Of a stretch of 64,000 nucleotides of DNA, positions 46,728 to 54,114 are shown in pieces. The notes beneath the pieces are model-generated. The model made no database searches and was not told the DNA's origin. It worked only from the letters and a program-made list of their open reading frames with translations. This stretch comes from an uncultured Haliea sp. (GTDB lineage Bacteria; Pseudomonadota; Gammaproteobacteria; Pseudomonadales; Halieaceae). The DNA lies in assembly GCA_913061145.1 (NCBI GenBank), contig CAJXUQ010000015.1, forward strand, positions 23,766 through 87,765, read 5' to 3'. Positions within the stretch are counted from its first letter, which is position 1. Each line of letters begins with the position of its first letter. Position numbers and translations under genes: made by a program.

Positions 46728-47378
46728 ATGACGTCACTTAACAGCCCCACCGCAAGGACCCTCCCCGTGCACAGCATCCGCGTCGATCAACGCCTTCTGC
46801 AGCCTTCAAAAATCGTTTGTATCGGCCGCAACTACGCAGCCCACGTGAGTGAACTGGGCAATGAGATGCCCGACGATATGGTGGTGTTCATCAAGCCCAA
46901 CTCGGCGCTGGGGAACGCGCTGCACGCCGCGCGCGGTGAGCCCGTGCACTACGAGGGGGAGATCGTACTGCTGTGGGAAAACGGCGCCTTCAACGCCGTC
47001 GGGTTCGGGCTGGATCTCACCCTGCGCGCGCTGCAAACACAGCTGAAGGCCAAGGGCCTGCCGTGGGAGCGCGCCAAATCCTTTGATGGCGCCGCCCTCT
47101 GTAGCGACTTTGTCGCACTGGACACCCCACTGGAAGCACTGGCCCTGGAACTGTATGTGAACGACGAACTGCGTCAGGCTGGCACCGTGGACATGATGCT
47201 CTACCCGCCGGCGCAGATCCTGCGCAACCTGTCAGGCTTTCTGACGCTGGAAGACGGCGACCTGGTCATGACAGGAACCCCCGCCGGGGTGGGCGAAGTC
47301 CGTCCTGGTGATCGCTTTCTGGGCCGGGTTCTATCTGCAGGCGAGGTACTGGTGGAGGGGCACTGGACCGCGCACTAG
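46728..47378 (+). CDS. Fumarylacetoacetate hydrolase family protein
   Basis: 216 residues, a short YcgM-like FAH domain. KIVCIGRNYAAHVSELGNEMP near the start, VVFIKPNSALG, the metal-binding HYEGEIVLLW (His-x-E-x-E), AKSFDGAALCSDFVAL and the closing LEDGDLVMTGTPAGVGEVRPGD. Such enzymes hydrolyse or decarboxylate acylpyruvates and related keto acids in aromatic or amino-acid breakdown. Start uncertain: ATG 46728 has a weak site, while GTG 46767 has AAGGA 8 bp upstream and would give 203 residues. The open frame to 46329 is not used. Confidence 0.9.
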   Translation: MTSLNSPTARTLPVHSIRVDQRLLQPSKIVCIGRNYAAHVSELGNEMPDDMVVFIKPNSALGNALHAARGEPVHYEGEIVLLWENGAFNAVGFGLDLTLRALQTQLKAKGLPWERAKSFDGAALCSDFVALDTPLEALALELYVNDELRQAGTVDMMLYPPAQILRNLSGFLTLEDGDLVMTGTPAGVGEVRPGDRFLGRVLSAGEVLVEGHWTAH

Positions 47379-47463
47379 GCGCACACCGGCGGCGGCATTC
47401 TGCACGATTGTAAATGTCACGCATCTTGAGTAGCGTTAGGGGAACTCCACGGAGTGGCGACCC

Positions 47464-48015
47464 ATGCAAAACATCCTGAAACTGGACGTCGCGGGCCAAC
47501 CACGCGGTTGGCTCAGCGCACAGGAGGCGGTGTCTGCGTACGCACGCGGTGACGTTGTCTACGGCATCGGCGAACCCCTGCCGCCCATGTTCGGCGGTAT
47601 CCAGCGGCTCACCGGTCTGCGCTCCGCCATCCGCCTGCAACCCATCATCGCGCTCCAGGGTCGGGTACGGCCCGGTTTCAGCCTGCCCCTGTGCAACCGC
47701 ACACTGTTTCGTCGCGACGAGCACCGCTGCCTGTACTGCGGCCAGCAGTTTCCCCGGGCCGAGCTGACCCGGGATCATGTGCTGCCCACATCACGCGGCG
47801 GGGACGACCGCTGGGAGAACGTGGTCGCGGCCTGTCGCCGCTGTAACTGGGCCAAGGACAATCGCACCCCGGAGGAAGCCGGGATGCCGCTGCTCGCCGT
47901 CCCCTTCAGGCCCAATACCTGGGAGTGGCACTTCCTCAGCCGCGAACGGGTGCTGGCAGACCAGATGGATTACCTGTCACAGCAGTTTCGCGCCCCGCGG
48001 GATTGGGCGCACTGA
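47464..48015 (+). CDS. HNH endonuclease
   Basis: 183 residues. The first 80 residues have no clear match. The HNH domain has CLYCGQQFPRAELTRDHVLPTSRGGDDRWENVV in ββα form (catalytic His in RDHVLP, Asn in ENVV) and ACRRCNWAKDNRTP, where two CxxC pairs hold structural zinc. Stand-alone HNH proteins of this length are common and not proven mobile. Preceded by a weak GGAG 6-8 bp before the ATG. Confidence 0.9.
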   Translation: MQNILKLDVAGQPRGWLSAQEAVSAYARGDVVYGIGEPLPPMFGGIQRLTGLRSAIRLQPIIALQGRVRPGFSLPLCNRTLFRRDEHRCLYCGQQFPRAELTRDHVLPTSRGGDDRWENVVAACRRCNWAKDNRTPEEAGMPLLAVPFRPNTWEWHFLSRERVLADQMDYLSQQFRAPRDWAH

Positions 48016-48022
48016 GCAGCAC

Positions 48023-49132
48023 CTAACCGCGGAAGTAGCGCTGGGGTACGAAGGGCATGGCGGCGACGGTCACCGGCAGCGCCTTGCCGCGAACATCCAC
48101 CGCGAGTCGCGTGCCCGGCTCTCCCAGCGAGCGCTGTACATAGGCCATGGCGATCGGTCCGCCAGCCGTGGCACCAAAACCCGCCGAGCAGACCTCGCCC
48201 ACGGGCTTGCCCTGTTCATCCAGCACTGCCTGGCCTTCGCGCACGGGACGCTTGCCCTCTACCCGCAAACCCACCCGACGCAGTGGCGGCTTGTTCACCA
48301 TCCGATGGAATATCTGCTGCGCACCCGGGAATCCGCCTTCGCGCGCGCCGCCCGGGCGCCGCGCCTTGCCGATCGACCAGAGCAGGCCGGCCTGTACGGG
48401 ATCGATATCCGGGTTCAGCTCGTGGCCGTAGAGGCAGAGACCGGCCTCCAGCCGCAGGGAGTCCCGCGCGCCCAGACCCACCGGTGCCACCTCGGGCTCC
48501 GCGAGCAGTCGACGTGCCAGCGCCTCGGCGCTGGCGGCAGGCACGGAAATTTCAAAACCGTCTTCGCCGGTGTACCCGGAGCAGGTGATATAGGCCTCAA
48601 CCCCGTCCAGCGTGACCGCCTGCCCGTGCATGAAGGTCAGTGTATCCAGCTCGGGGCACAGGCGACGCATCACCTCGCGCGCCCCCGGGCCCTGCAGGGC
48701 GAGCAGGGCCTGCTGGTCAAGCACTTCCAGGGTCTGCCCGGTGAGGTGTGCCCGCAGGTGGGCAATGTCCTCGACCTTGCAGGCGGCGTTGACCACCAGG
48801 AAGAACGTATCCGCCGACCAGCGCGTGATGATCAGGTCGTCCAGCACGCCGCCGGTTGCGTTGGTGAACAGGGCATAAGTCTGGCAGTGCTCACCAAGGC
48901 CGACCACGTCGGCAGGCACCAGCGTTTCCAGAAGCTCGGCACTGCCAGCGCCGCGCAACACCAGCTGGCCCATGTGCGACACATCGAACAGGCCGGCTGC
49001 CTGCCGCGTATGCTGGTGTTCACGAATAATCCCATCGGGGTACTGCACCGGCATGTCGTAGCCGGCAAACGGCACCATACGGGCACCCAGTTCCCGGTGC
49101 AGGGCGTCGAGCGGAGTGTGCTGCAGTGTCAT
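48023..49132 (-). CDS. gcvT: Aminomethyltransferase (glycine cleavage system T protein)
   Basis: 369 residues, full GcvT length. MVPFAGYDMPVQYPDGIIREHQHTRQ at the start and FDVSHMGQL, GVLDDLIITRW, LALQGPGA, CSGYTGEDGFEI and the C-terminal barrel with PVGEVCSAG and IAMAYV. It transfers the aminomethyl carbon from H protein to tetrahydrofolate, releasing ammonia. The P and H genes are not adjacent; in many gammaproteobacteria they form one operon. No glycine riboswitch is seen upstream. Confidence 0.95.
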   Translation of the reverse strand: MTLQHTPLDALHRELGARMVPFAGYDMPVQYPDGIIREHQHTRQAAGLFDVSHMGQLVLRGAGSAELLETLVPADVVGLGEHCQTYALFTNATGGVLDDLIITRWSADTFFLVVNAACKVEDIAHLRAHLTGQTLEVLDQQALLALQGPGAREVMRRLCPELDTLTFMHGQAVTLDGVEAYITCSGYTGEDGFEISVPAASAEALARRLLAEPEVAPVGLGARDSLRLEAGLCLYGHELNPDIDPVQAGLLWSIGKARRPGGAREGGFPGAQQIFHRMVNKPPLRRVGLRVEGKRPVREGQAVLDEQGKPVGEVCSAGFGATAGGPIAMAYVQRSLGEPGTRLAVDVRGKALPVTVAAMPFVPQRYFRG

Positions 49133-49319
49133 GGGCAGGCCTTGAGTCAGTCGTCCGGTGAGTAAGCCCGCACTCTAACCAGTGACCCGCAGGGGCGCAA
49201 CAACGTGCTGCGCGGCAGACCATGCAGCCGCCCTGCCGCGGAGCGAGGAGCAGAGGCCGCTTTGCAACCGGCCCCGGCGGCCGGATAATGCGAGCAAACA
49301 GCAGTCAGGACCCGGACCC

Positions 49320-49853
49320 GTGCAGAACCGTGCCACCACGCCCCGCACCATCAGCCTGATCGGCATGCCCGGCGCGGGCAAGAGCACGATTGGTGTGCTG
49401 CTTGCCAAGCTCGCCGGACTGGACTTCAACGACACCGACCTGGGCATCCAGCGCCGCGCCGGGGCCACCCTGCAGGATATCGTGGATACACAGGGGCACC
49501 TGGCACTCCGTGCACTGGAGGAAGCGGTGTTGCTCAGCACCCCACTGGAGAACAGCGTGATCGCCACCGGCGGCAGCGTGGTCTACAGCCCCGCCACCAT
49601 GCAGCGCCTGCGCGCGGCGGGACCGGTCGTCTACCTGCAGGTTGACCTGGAAACGCTGAGCCGGCGCGTGGCCGCTGCGCCGCCGCGGGGTATCGCCAGC
49701 GACAGCGCGCACAGTTTCGCTGACGTATTCCGGGAACGCACGCCGCTCTACGAGCGCTACGCCAGTCATATCGTTGCCAGCGGAGACGGTGACCCACAGC
49801 AAACCGCCCTGCACATACTGCAGCGCATCACCCAGGGCCAGCCTGCCGACTGA
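49320..49853 (+). CDS. Shikimate kinase family protein
   Basis: 177 residues. P-loop GMPGAGKST at residues about 15-23; NDTDLGIQRRAG matches the shikimate-binding Asp region; TGGSVVYSP contains the GGG-like loop in altered form; LQVDLETLSRRVAAAPPRGI resembles the lid and Arg region. GTG start with AGGA 9 bp upstream. Not next to aroB, so whether this is the main aroK or a paralogue cannot be decided from the window. Confidence 0.8.
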   Translation: MQNRATTPRTISLIGMPGAGKSTIGVLLAKLAGLDFNDTDLGIQRRAGATLQDIVDTQGHLALRALEEAVLLSTPLENSVIATGGSVVYSPATMQRLRAAGPVVYLQVDLETLSRRVAAAPPRGIASDSAHSFADVFRERTPLYERYASHIVASGDGDPQQTALHILQRITQGQPAD

Positions 49854-49937
49854 CCACGGACGTTGACGGACACGTCGGACAACCCCCTGGACGGCAAAAA
49901 ACGCACAACAGACCCCGCTGTGACGCCCGGTGCGGAC

Positions 49938-49953
49938 TGGCACGGGCTTTGCA
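49938..49953 (+). promoter_or_regulatory. Sigma-54 promoter, consensus match
   Basis: TGGCACG (49938-49944), four bases, TTGCA (49949-49953): identical to the sigma-54 consensus TGGCACG-N4-TTGCW with exact GG-to-GC spacing. Predicted start is A49964, 12 bp after the -12 C. Divergent half-sites GTTG...CAAC (49862-49885 region) about 60 bp upstream could bind an enhancer protein, but this is not clear. Confidence 0.85.
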
Positions 49954-49963
49954 AAGTGTCCGC

Positions 49964-50101
49964 AGGGTGGCCCGTTAACCGTTGGTCAGGGAAGACAGAC
50001 TACAGGGACGTAGCCTCGTGTACAGGGAAAGCCCGGGATGGGCACGGGCCACCAATCTTCAAACATGCGCTCTGCGCCGGCTTCACAAGGCGCAGATTTT
50101 T
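49964..50101 (+). ncRNA. Candidate CsrA/RsmA-binding small RNA (sigma-54 driven)
   Basis: About 138 nt between a sigma-54 promoter and an intrinsic terminator. Base-pairing: closing helix GGTGGCCCG (49966-49974) with CGGGCCACC (50045-50053), nine perfect pairs. Inside lie hairpin GTC-AGGGAA-GAC (49985-49996), hairpin CTAC-AGGGAC-GTAG (50000-50013), single-stranded TACAGGGAAA (50021-50030), and hairpin GCCC-GGGAT-GGGC (50031-50043). Every loop exposes GGGA; the second nearly equals the CsrA selection consensus RUACARGGAUGU. No supported ORF. Not a recognised Rfam family to me. Confidence 0.65.
50071..50101 (+). terminator. Rho-independent terminator of the small RNA
   Basis: Stem TCTGCGCC (50071-50078) with GGCGCAGA (50089-50096), eight perfect pairs and a 10-nt loop, followed by five T. 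It ends the small RNA about 138 nt after the predicted start. Confidence 0.85.
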
Positions 50102-50109
50102 GTTATAAA
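50082..50109 (+). promoter_or_regulatory. Sigma-70 promoter overlapping the terminator
   Basis: TTCACA (50082-50087), 16 bp, TATAAA (50104-50109), each one mismatch from consensus. It starts the mRNA for the gene at 50194 after a leader of about 78 nt. The -35 lies in the terminator loop, so both signals share DNA. Confidence 0.6.
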
Positions 50110-50193
50110 TGCCACAAAATTTTGATTTACTCGCTAAAAGTGCTGAGTGATATTGCGCCGAAATTGAGGCTGTAAATCATCCGGAGGTGATTT

Positions 50194-50415
50194 ATGACTG
50201 AGCGTACCCAAGAGCAGTCCAACAACGATGGTCTGGACGATATTTTCGAGCCGGCGTTATTAGACATGAGCGATGACGATTTCGACGACGTGATTCCGGT
50301 TTCCACCGAGAAGCAGCGTCTGGCGGAAAAGCGCCGTCGCGCTGAACAGCGTCTGGAACAGCGTCGTCTGCGCGAAGAGCTCGGCTACTACGACCTGGAA
50401 CTGGGCGACTTCTAG
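50194..50415 (+). CDS. Small highly charged protein (PA3496-like)
   Basis: 73 residues: acidic N-terminal half (DGLDDIFEPALLDMSDDDFDD) and a basic helix (KQRLAEKRRRAEQRLEQRRL) ending EELGYYDLELGDF. The pattern resembles small PA3496-type proteins of pseudomonads, proposed to support envelope integrity; function is unproven. The ribosome-binding site is unusually strong, GGAGGTGA (50183-50190), nearly the full anti-Shine-Dalgarno complement, suggesting high expression. Confidence 0.75.
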   Translation: MTERTQEQSNNDGLDDIFEPALLDMSDDDFDDVIPVSTEKQRLAEKRRRAEQRLEQRRLREELGYYDLELGDF

Positions 50416-50526
50416 CACCGCACTGCGGGCGCCACTGCGCGCCCGCCTCTCGGCGTTGCCTGAAATTCTGGGCAAAACCGGCGCAATTCGCTACATTGCA
50501 GCGTCACTCTTGTTGGAGCACGCCAC

Positions 50527-52395
50527 GTGCAGCGCCCGGTCTGGCTTCTGAGTATGGACTCAGAGCAATTCAATGCACCTCCCACCACAACCGCCGCCCT
50601 GTCATCCTACTACCGGCGCTATGGCGCCCGCAGCGCCGACACCCGTATCGAACTGGTCCACTTCCAGCAGGCTGACGACATCGAGCACTGGTTTGAGGTG
50701 TGGTCCGCTACCGGCCCGGCGCTGGTGCGTGAGGCGGTTGCGGCGGGGCTGCGCCCCGTGCTGGGCTTCAGCGTCTATACTTGGAATGCGGCTGAGTTTC
50801 TGGCGCTGGCCCACCGCCTGCGGCAGCTGGCGCCGGGACTGACGCTGATTGCCGGTGGCCCGCACGTCCAACAGGCGGAGGATTACGTCGGCGAGGAAGC
50901 GCTGGACGTGGTGTTTCTCGGGGAGGCTGAGGTCACCTTCCAGCAATTTCTCGACAGCGACAGTCAGGAGCACTGGCAGGAGATCGATGGCCTGGCGTTT
51001 CTACAGGACGGCAAGCTGCTGCGCACCCGGGCCCGGGAACGCTGCCGCGAACTGGATGCGTTTCCCTCCCCGCTGGACGTGCTGGAACTGACCCATCCGG
51101 ATGGCAGCCCGCGCTATGCGGCCATCGCCTATGAGACCAGCCGCGGCTGCCCGTTCAAGTGCGCCTTCTGCGAGTGGGGCACCGGTGCCATCGGCAGCAA
51201 GATGTACCAGTGGTCGTTGCAGCGCATACGCGATGACTGGGAGAAAATCGTCGCCGCCGGCATTGCCAATATCTGGCTGGCAGACTCCAACTTCGGCGCC
51301 CTGAAGCAGGACCTGGCAAAGGCCCAGATGATTGTCGAGCTGAAGGAACGTACCGGCCTGCCGCGCAGCTTCGCTACCTCCTGGTCGAAGAAACACAGCC
51401 GACAGGTGCAGGAAATCGCCCTGCTGCTGAACCGCAACCAGCTGCTGCCACACTACCAGCTCGCCCTGCAGACTCTCACGCCGGAAGCGCTGCGCCTGAG
51501 CAACCGGCAGAACATGAGCGCCAACGAATACGAGCCCATTGCGCGGCAGATGTCCGAACAAGGCGTACCCATCGCCGCAGAGCTGATCTGGGGCTTGCCG
51601 GGCGATAACCTCGCGGACTTCGAACGCAATCTCGACACCCTGCTGGCCACCTTTCCCAACATCAACATCTTCGGCTACACCCTGCTGCCGGGCACGGAAT
51701 TCTATGCGCGCCGCGAGGATTACCGCATCGAAGCCATTCCCGTCGCCGGCTACGGCAAGGCCAAGGGTGAATACGTGGTGGGCTGCCACACCTTTTCGCG
51801 CGACGAAGGGGAAGAGGGTTACTTCCTGATCAGTGCCCACATCCTGCTGGTACATGGCTACATCATGCCGCTGACTACACGCCTGCTGGCACTGCAGGGC
51901 GAGGTACCGGTGTCGCCGCTGCTGCGCGAGTGCCTGCGGGCCATCATCGACACCTTTCAGGCCGCATTGGGTGTGCTGGACCACAGCGACCGCATGGTCA
52001 TCTACGAACAGCGCAACGCCATCTACCTGGCCGCCCTCGCGGCACCCGAGCGCCTCTACACGGCGCTTGCGACAGTGATTGCTGCACACTGCAAAGCGCA
52101 CGGGCAGGACCCGCAGGGTGCACTGCAGGTACTGGCACTGGATCGCGCCCTGTGCCCGCGAGTCGGCCGGGAACAGGACACACTGGCGCACTTCGACTTT
52201 GCCGCGGACGCGGTGCAGCAGGCCCTCTCGGCGATGACCCTGCCGCCAGAGCACCGCCCTCCGGCACCCTGCACACTGCGCATAAGGCACCCCGGCGGCG
52301 TGGGCGATATCCTGCGTGACGCGGACGGCGGCAGCTGGCTGCGGGGCGTGGTGCTGGGCCGGGAATCAGGTACACTGGCGGTCGAACTCGCATAG
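50527..52395 (+). CDS. B12-binding-domain/radical SAM protein
   Basis: 622 residues, GTG start. N-terminal cobalamin-binding-like Rossmann domain (about 1-150: GFSVYTWNAAEFLALAHRLR, LIAGGPHVQQ, VVFLGEAEVTF). Radical SAM core with cluster motif SRGCPFKCAFC (Cys208, Cys212, Cys215), WLADSNFG, LALQTLTPEALRLSNRQN and ELIWGLPGD; DUF4080-like C-terminal helices and a final beta segment follow. It likely catalyses a radical methylation or rearrangement; the substrate is unknown. The zinc-ribbon gene begins 29 bp later, probably in one operon. Confidence 0.9.
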   Translation: MQRPVWLLSMDSEQFNAPPTTTAALSSYYRRYGARSADTRIELVHFQQADDIEHWFEVWSATGPALVREAVAAGLRPVLGFSVYTWNAAEFLALAHRLRQLAPGLTLIAGGPHVQQAEDYVGEEALDVVFLGEAEVTFQQFLDSDSQEHWQEIDGLAFLQDGKLLRTRARERCRELDAFPSPLDVLELTHPDGSPRYAAIAYETSRGCPFKCAFCEWGTGAIGSKMYQWSLQRIRDDWEKIVAAGIANIWLADSNFGALKQDLAKAQMIVELKERTGLPRSFATSWSKKHSRQVQEIALLLNRNQLLPHYQLALQTLTPEALRLSNRQNMSANEYEPIARQMSEQGVPIAAELIWGLPGDNLADFERNLDTLLATFPNINIFGYTLLPGTEFYARREDYRIEAIPVAGYGKAKGEYVVGCHTFSRDEGEEGYFLISAHILLVHGYIMPLTTRLLALQGEVPVSPLLRECLRAIIDTFQAALGVLDHSDRMVIYEQRNAIYLAALAAPERLYTALATVIAAHCKAHGQDPQGALQVLALDRALCPRVGREQDTLAHFDFAADAVQQALSAMTLPPEHRPPAPCTLRIRHPGGVGDILRDADGGSWLRGVVLGRESGTLAVELA

Positions 52396-52424
52396 GCGCA
52401 CATTCACAGGAGGGTTGCTGGGTC

Positions 52425-52631
52425 ATGCCAGAATTGAAACGCGAAGTCCGGCCGATAGAAGTCAATTACGTGTGTGATGCCTGCGGCAAGGGCATGATGG
52501 CTGCCTGTGGTGACATGGACCCGAAAACCGGCGAGATTGACCACCGCTGCATGATCTGCAACCACCAGCAGGTTTTTACCTGGCGGCCCTATCCGCGCAT
52601 TGAGCACATCGGCCTGGAAGAAAAGCTCTGA
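52425..52631 (+). CDS. Small zinc-ribbon-like protein
   Basis: 68 residues. Two metal-site pairs, CDACGKGMMAAC and CMICNHQ, separated by 24 residues, form a probable zinc ribbon; aromatic tail VFTWRPYPRIEHIG. AGGAGGG precedes the ATG. Family name not recognised, though short proteins with this pattern are frequent in gammaproteobacteria. Follows the radical SAM gene in the same direction, so a helper role is possible. Confidence 0.75.
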   Translation: MPELKREVRPIEVNYVCDACGKGMMAACGDMDPKTGEIDHRCMICNHQQVFTWRPYPRIEHIGLEEKL

Positions 52632-52652
52632 CAGGCCACCCGCTGACCGGCG

Positions 52653-54002
52653 TCACACCTGCAGCAACAGGTGCTCGCGCTCCCAGGAACTAATGACCCG
52701 GTTGAACTCCTCGAACTCGTCCAGCTTCACCGCCGCATAAGCACGCAGGAACAGATCGCCAAACATGTCCTGCAGCTCCGGTGTGTTATGCAGGTTGCGC
52801 AGCCCCTCCTCCAGGGTGCGCGCGACCGCCACGTCGTCCTCATTGGCTGTACCCTGGTGCGGCTCAGTGGGGCTAAGGCCCTGTTTCATGCCGAGGTAGC
52901 CACTGGCCAGCGTGGCCGCAATCGCCAGGTAGGGGTTGGCGTCGGCGCCGGGAAAGCGGTTTTCCACACGGGTTGACTCCGGCGGGCCCCAGGGCACGCG
53001 GAAGGCGGTGGTGCGGTTGTCCATGCCCCAGTTGAGGTTGATCGGGGCGGCAATCTCCGGCGCCAGGCGGCGGTAGGAGTTCACGTTCGGCGCATAGAGA
53101 CTGATCAGCTCCGGCGTGTAGCGTTGCAAGCCTGCAATGTAGGACAGGAAGGCGGGGGTGTGCTGGCCGTTCGCGTCCACAAAGATATTTTCGCCCGACC
53201 CCGCGCGCACCACGCTCTGGTGGATGTGCATCGCACTGCCCGGTTCGCGCTGCATGGGCTTGGCCATGAAGGTCGCGTACATGCCGTGCTTGTGCGCGGT
53301 CTCGCGCACGGTGCGCTTGAAGACAAACACCTGGTCGGCCAGCGCCATGGCATCGCCATGCAGGAAGTTGATCTCCATCTGCGCCGCGCCGTTCTCGTGA
53401 ATCAGCGTATCCACCTGCAGTTTCTGCTCGTCGGCGTAGTCGTACATGTCCTCGACGAAGTCTTCGAATTCGGTCACCGCGTCAATGCTGTAGGACAGGC
53501 GGGCGGACTCACGGCGCCCAGAGCGGCCCTTCGGTGGCAGCAGTTCGTAGTCCGGGTCCGTGTTCTTCGCCACCAGGTAGAACTCCACCTCGGGCGCCAC
53601 AACGGGCTGCAGGCCCTCGGCGGCATACAGGTCCAGGATATGGCGCAACACATTGCGCGTGGACAGCGGGTGGCGCTCGCCAGAGCGCTTGTAGCAGTCG
53701 TGAATGATCTGCGCCGTGGGCTCCCTGGCCCAGGGCACAACCCGCAGCGTCGCCGGGTCCGGCTTGAGGATCATGTCCGCATCGGTCGGCTCGACAAAAT
53801 CCCAGTGGTCATCGGAGTACTCCCCGGTGACGGTCTGGATCATGATACTTTCCGGCAGCTTGGGGTTGCCCATGCTCAGGAACTGGTGCGCGGGAATGAA
53901 CTTGCCGCGCGCGTTACCCGTCATGTCGGGCACCAGACACTCCACTTCCGATATCTTGTGCTGCTTGAGCCACTCGTGAATGGCCCGGGTGTCGGTGTTC
54001 AT
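52653..54002 (-). CDS. puuA: Glutamine synthetase family protein (PuuA-like)
   Basis: 449 residues. MNTDTRAIHEWLKQHKISEVECLVPDMTG is the start; family features are KPDPATLRVVPWAREPTAQ, PEVEFYLV (metal Glu), NGAAQMEINFLHGDAMALAD, PGSAMHIHQSV, NSYRRLAPEIAAPINLNWGMDNRT and RVENRFPGADANPYLAIAA. The SAMHIHQSV and RFPGADANPY motifs favour the gamma-glutamylputrescine synthetase/GlnA-III type over assimilatory GlnA. It is divergent from a PuuB-like oxidase, which supports polyamine breakdown. The frame open to 54251 is rejected; ATG 54002 has GGAC upstream. Confidence 0.88.
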   Translation of the reverse strand: MNTDTRAIHEWLKQHKISEVECLVPDMTGNARGKFIPAHQFLSMGNPKLPESIMIQTVTGEYSDDHWDFVEPTDADMILKPDPATLRVVPWAREPTAQIIHDCYKRSGERHPLSTRNVLRHILDLYAAEGLQPVVAPEVEFYLVAKNTDPDYELLPPKGRSGRRESARLSYSIDAVTEFEDFVEDMYDYADEQKLQVDTLIHENGAAQMEINFLHGDAMALADQVFVFKRTVRETAHKHGMYATFMAKPMQREPGSAMHIHQSVVRAGSGENIFVDANGQHTPAFLSYIAGLQRYTPELISLYAPNVNSYRRLAPEIAAPINLNWGMDNRTTAFRVPWGPPESTRVENRFPGADANPYLAIAATLASGYLGMKQGLSPTEPHQGTANEDDVAVARTLEEGLRNLHNTPELQDMFGDLFLRAYAAVKLDEFEEFNRVISSWEREHLLLQV

Positions 54003-54102
54003 ACAAAGTCCAAGAAGGCTATTCCATTGAGTTTGCAGCAGTGCCCGCAGCGCCGCAAGGGTCAGACCGCCGGCAAAGTGCGGCTTTTGGCCCAGGATTC
54101 CG

Positions 54103-54108
54103 TATAAT
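54103..54108 (+). promoter_or_regulatory. -10 element giving a predicted leaderless puuB mRNA
   Basis: TATAAT lies 6 bp before the ATG at 54115. A transcript starting 7 bp downstream of the -10 would begin at the A of the ATG. No Shine-Dalgarno sequence is near the start (AGGA is 18 bp away). Confidence 0.45.
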
Positions 54109-54114
54109 CGCGCC

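Noticed and set aside
49133..49319. Glycine riboswitch before gcvT
   Set aside because: Searched the leader on the minus strand; no tandem aptamer-like conserved segments.
49863..50108. 81-residue frame across the small-RNA region
   Set aside because: No ribosome-binding site, no family, and covers a sigma-54 promoter and terminator.
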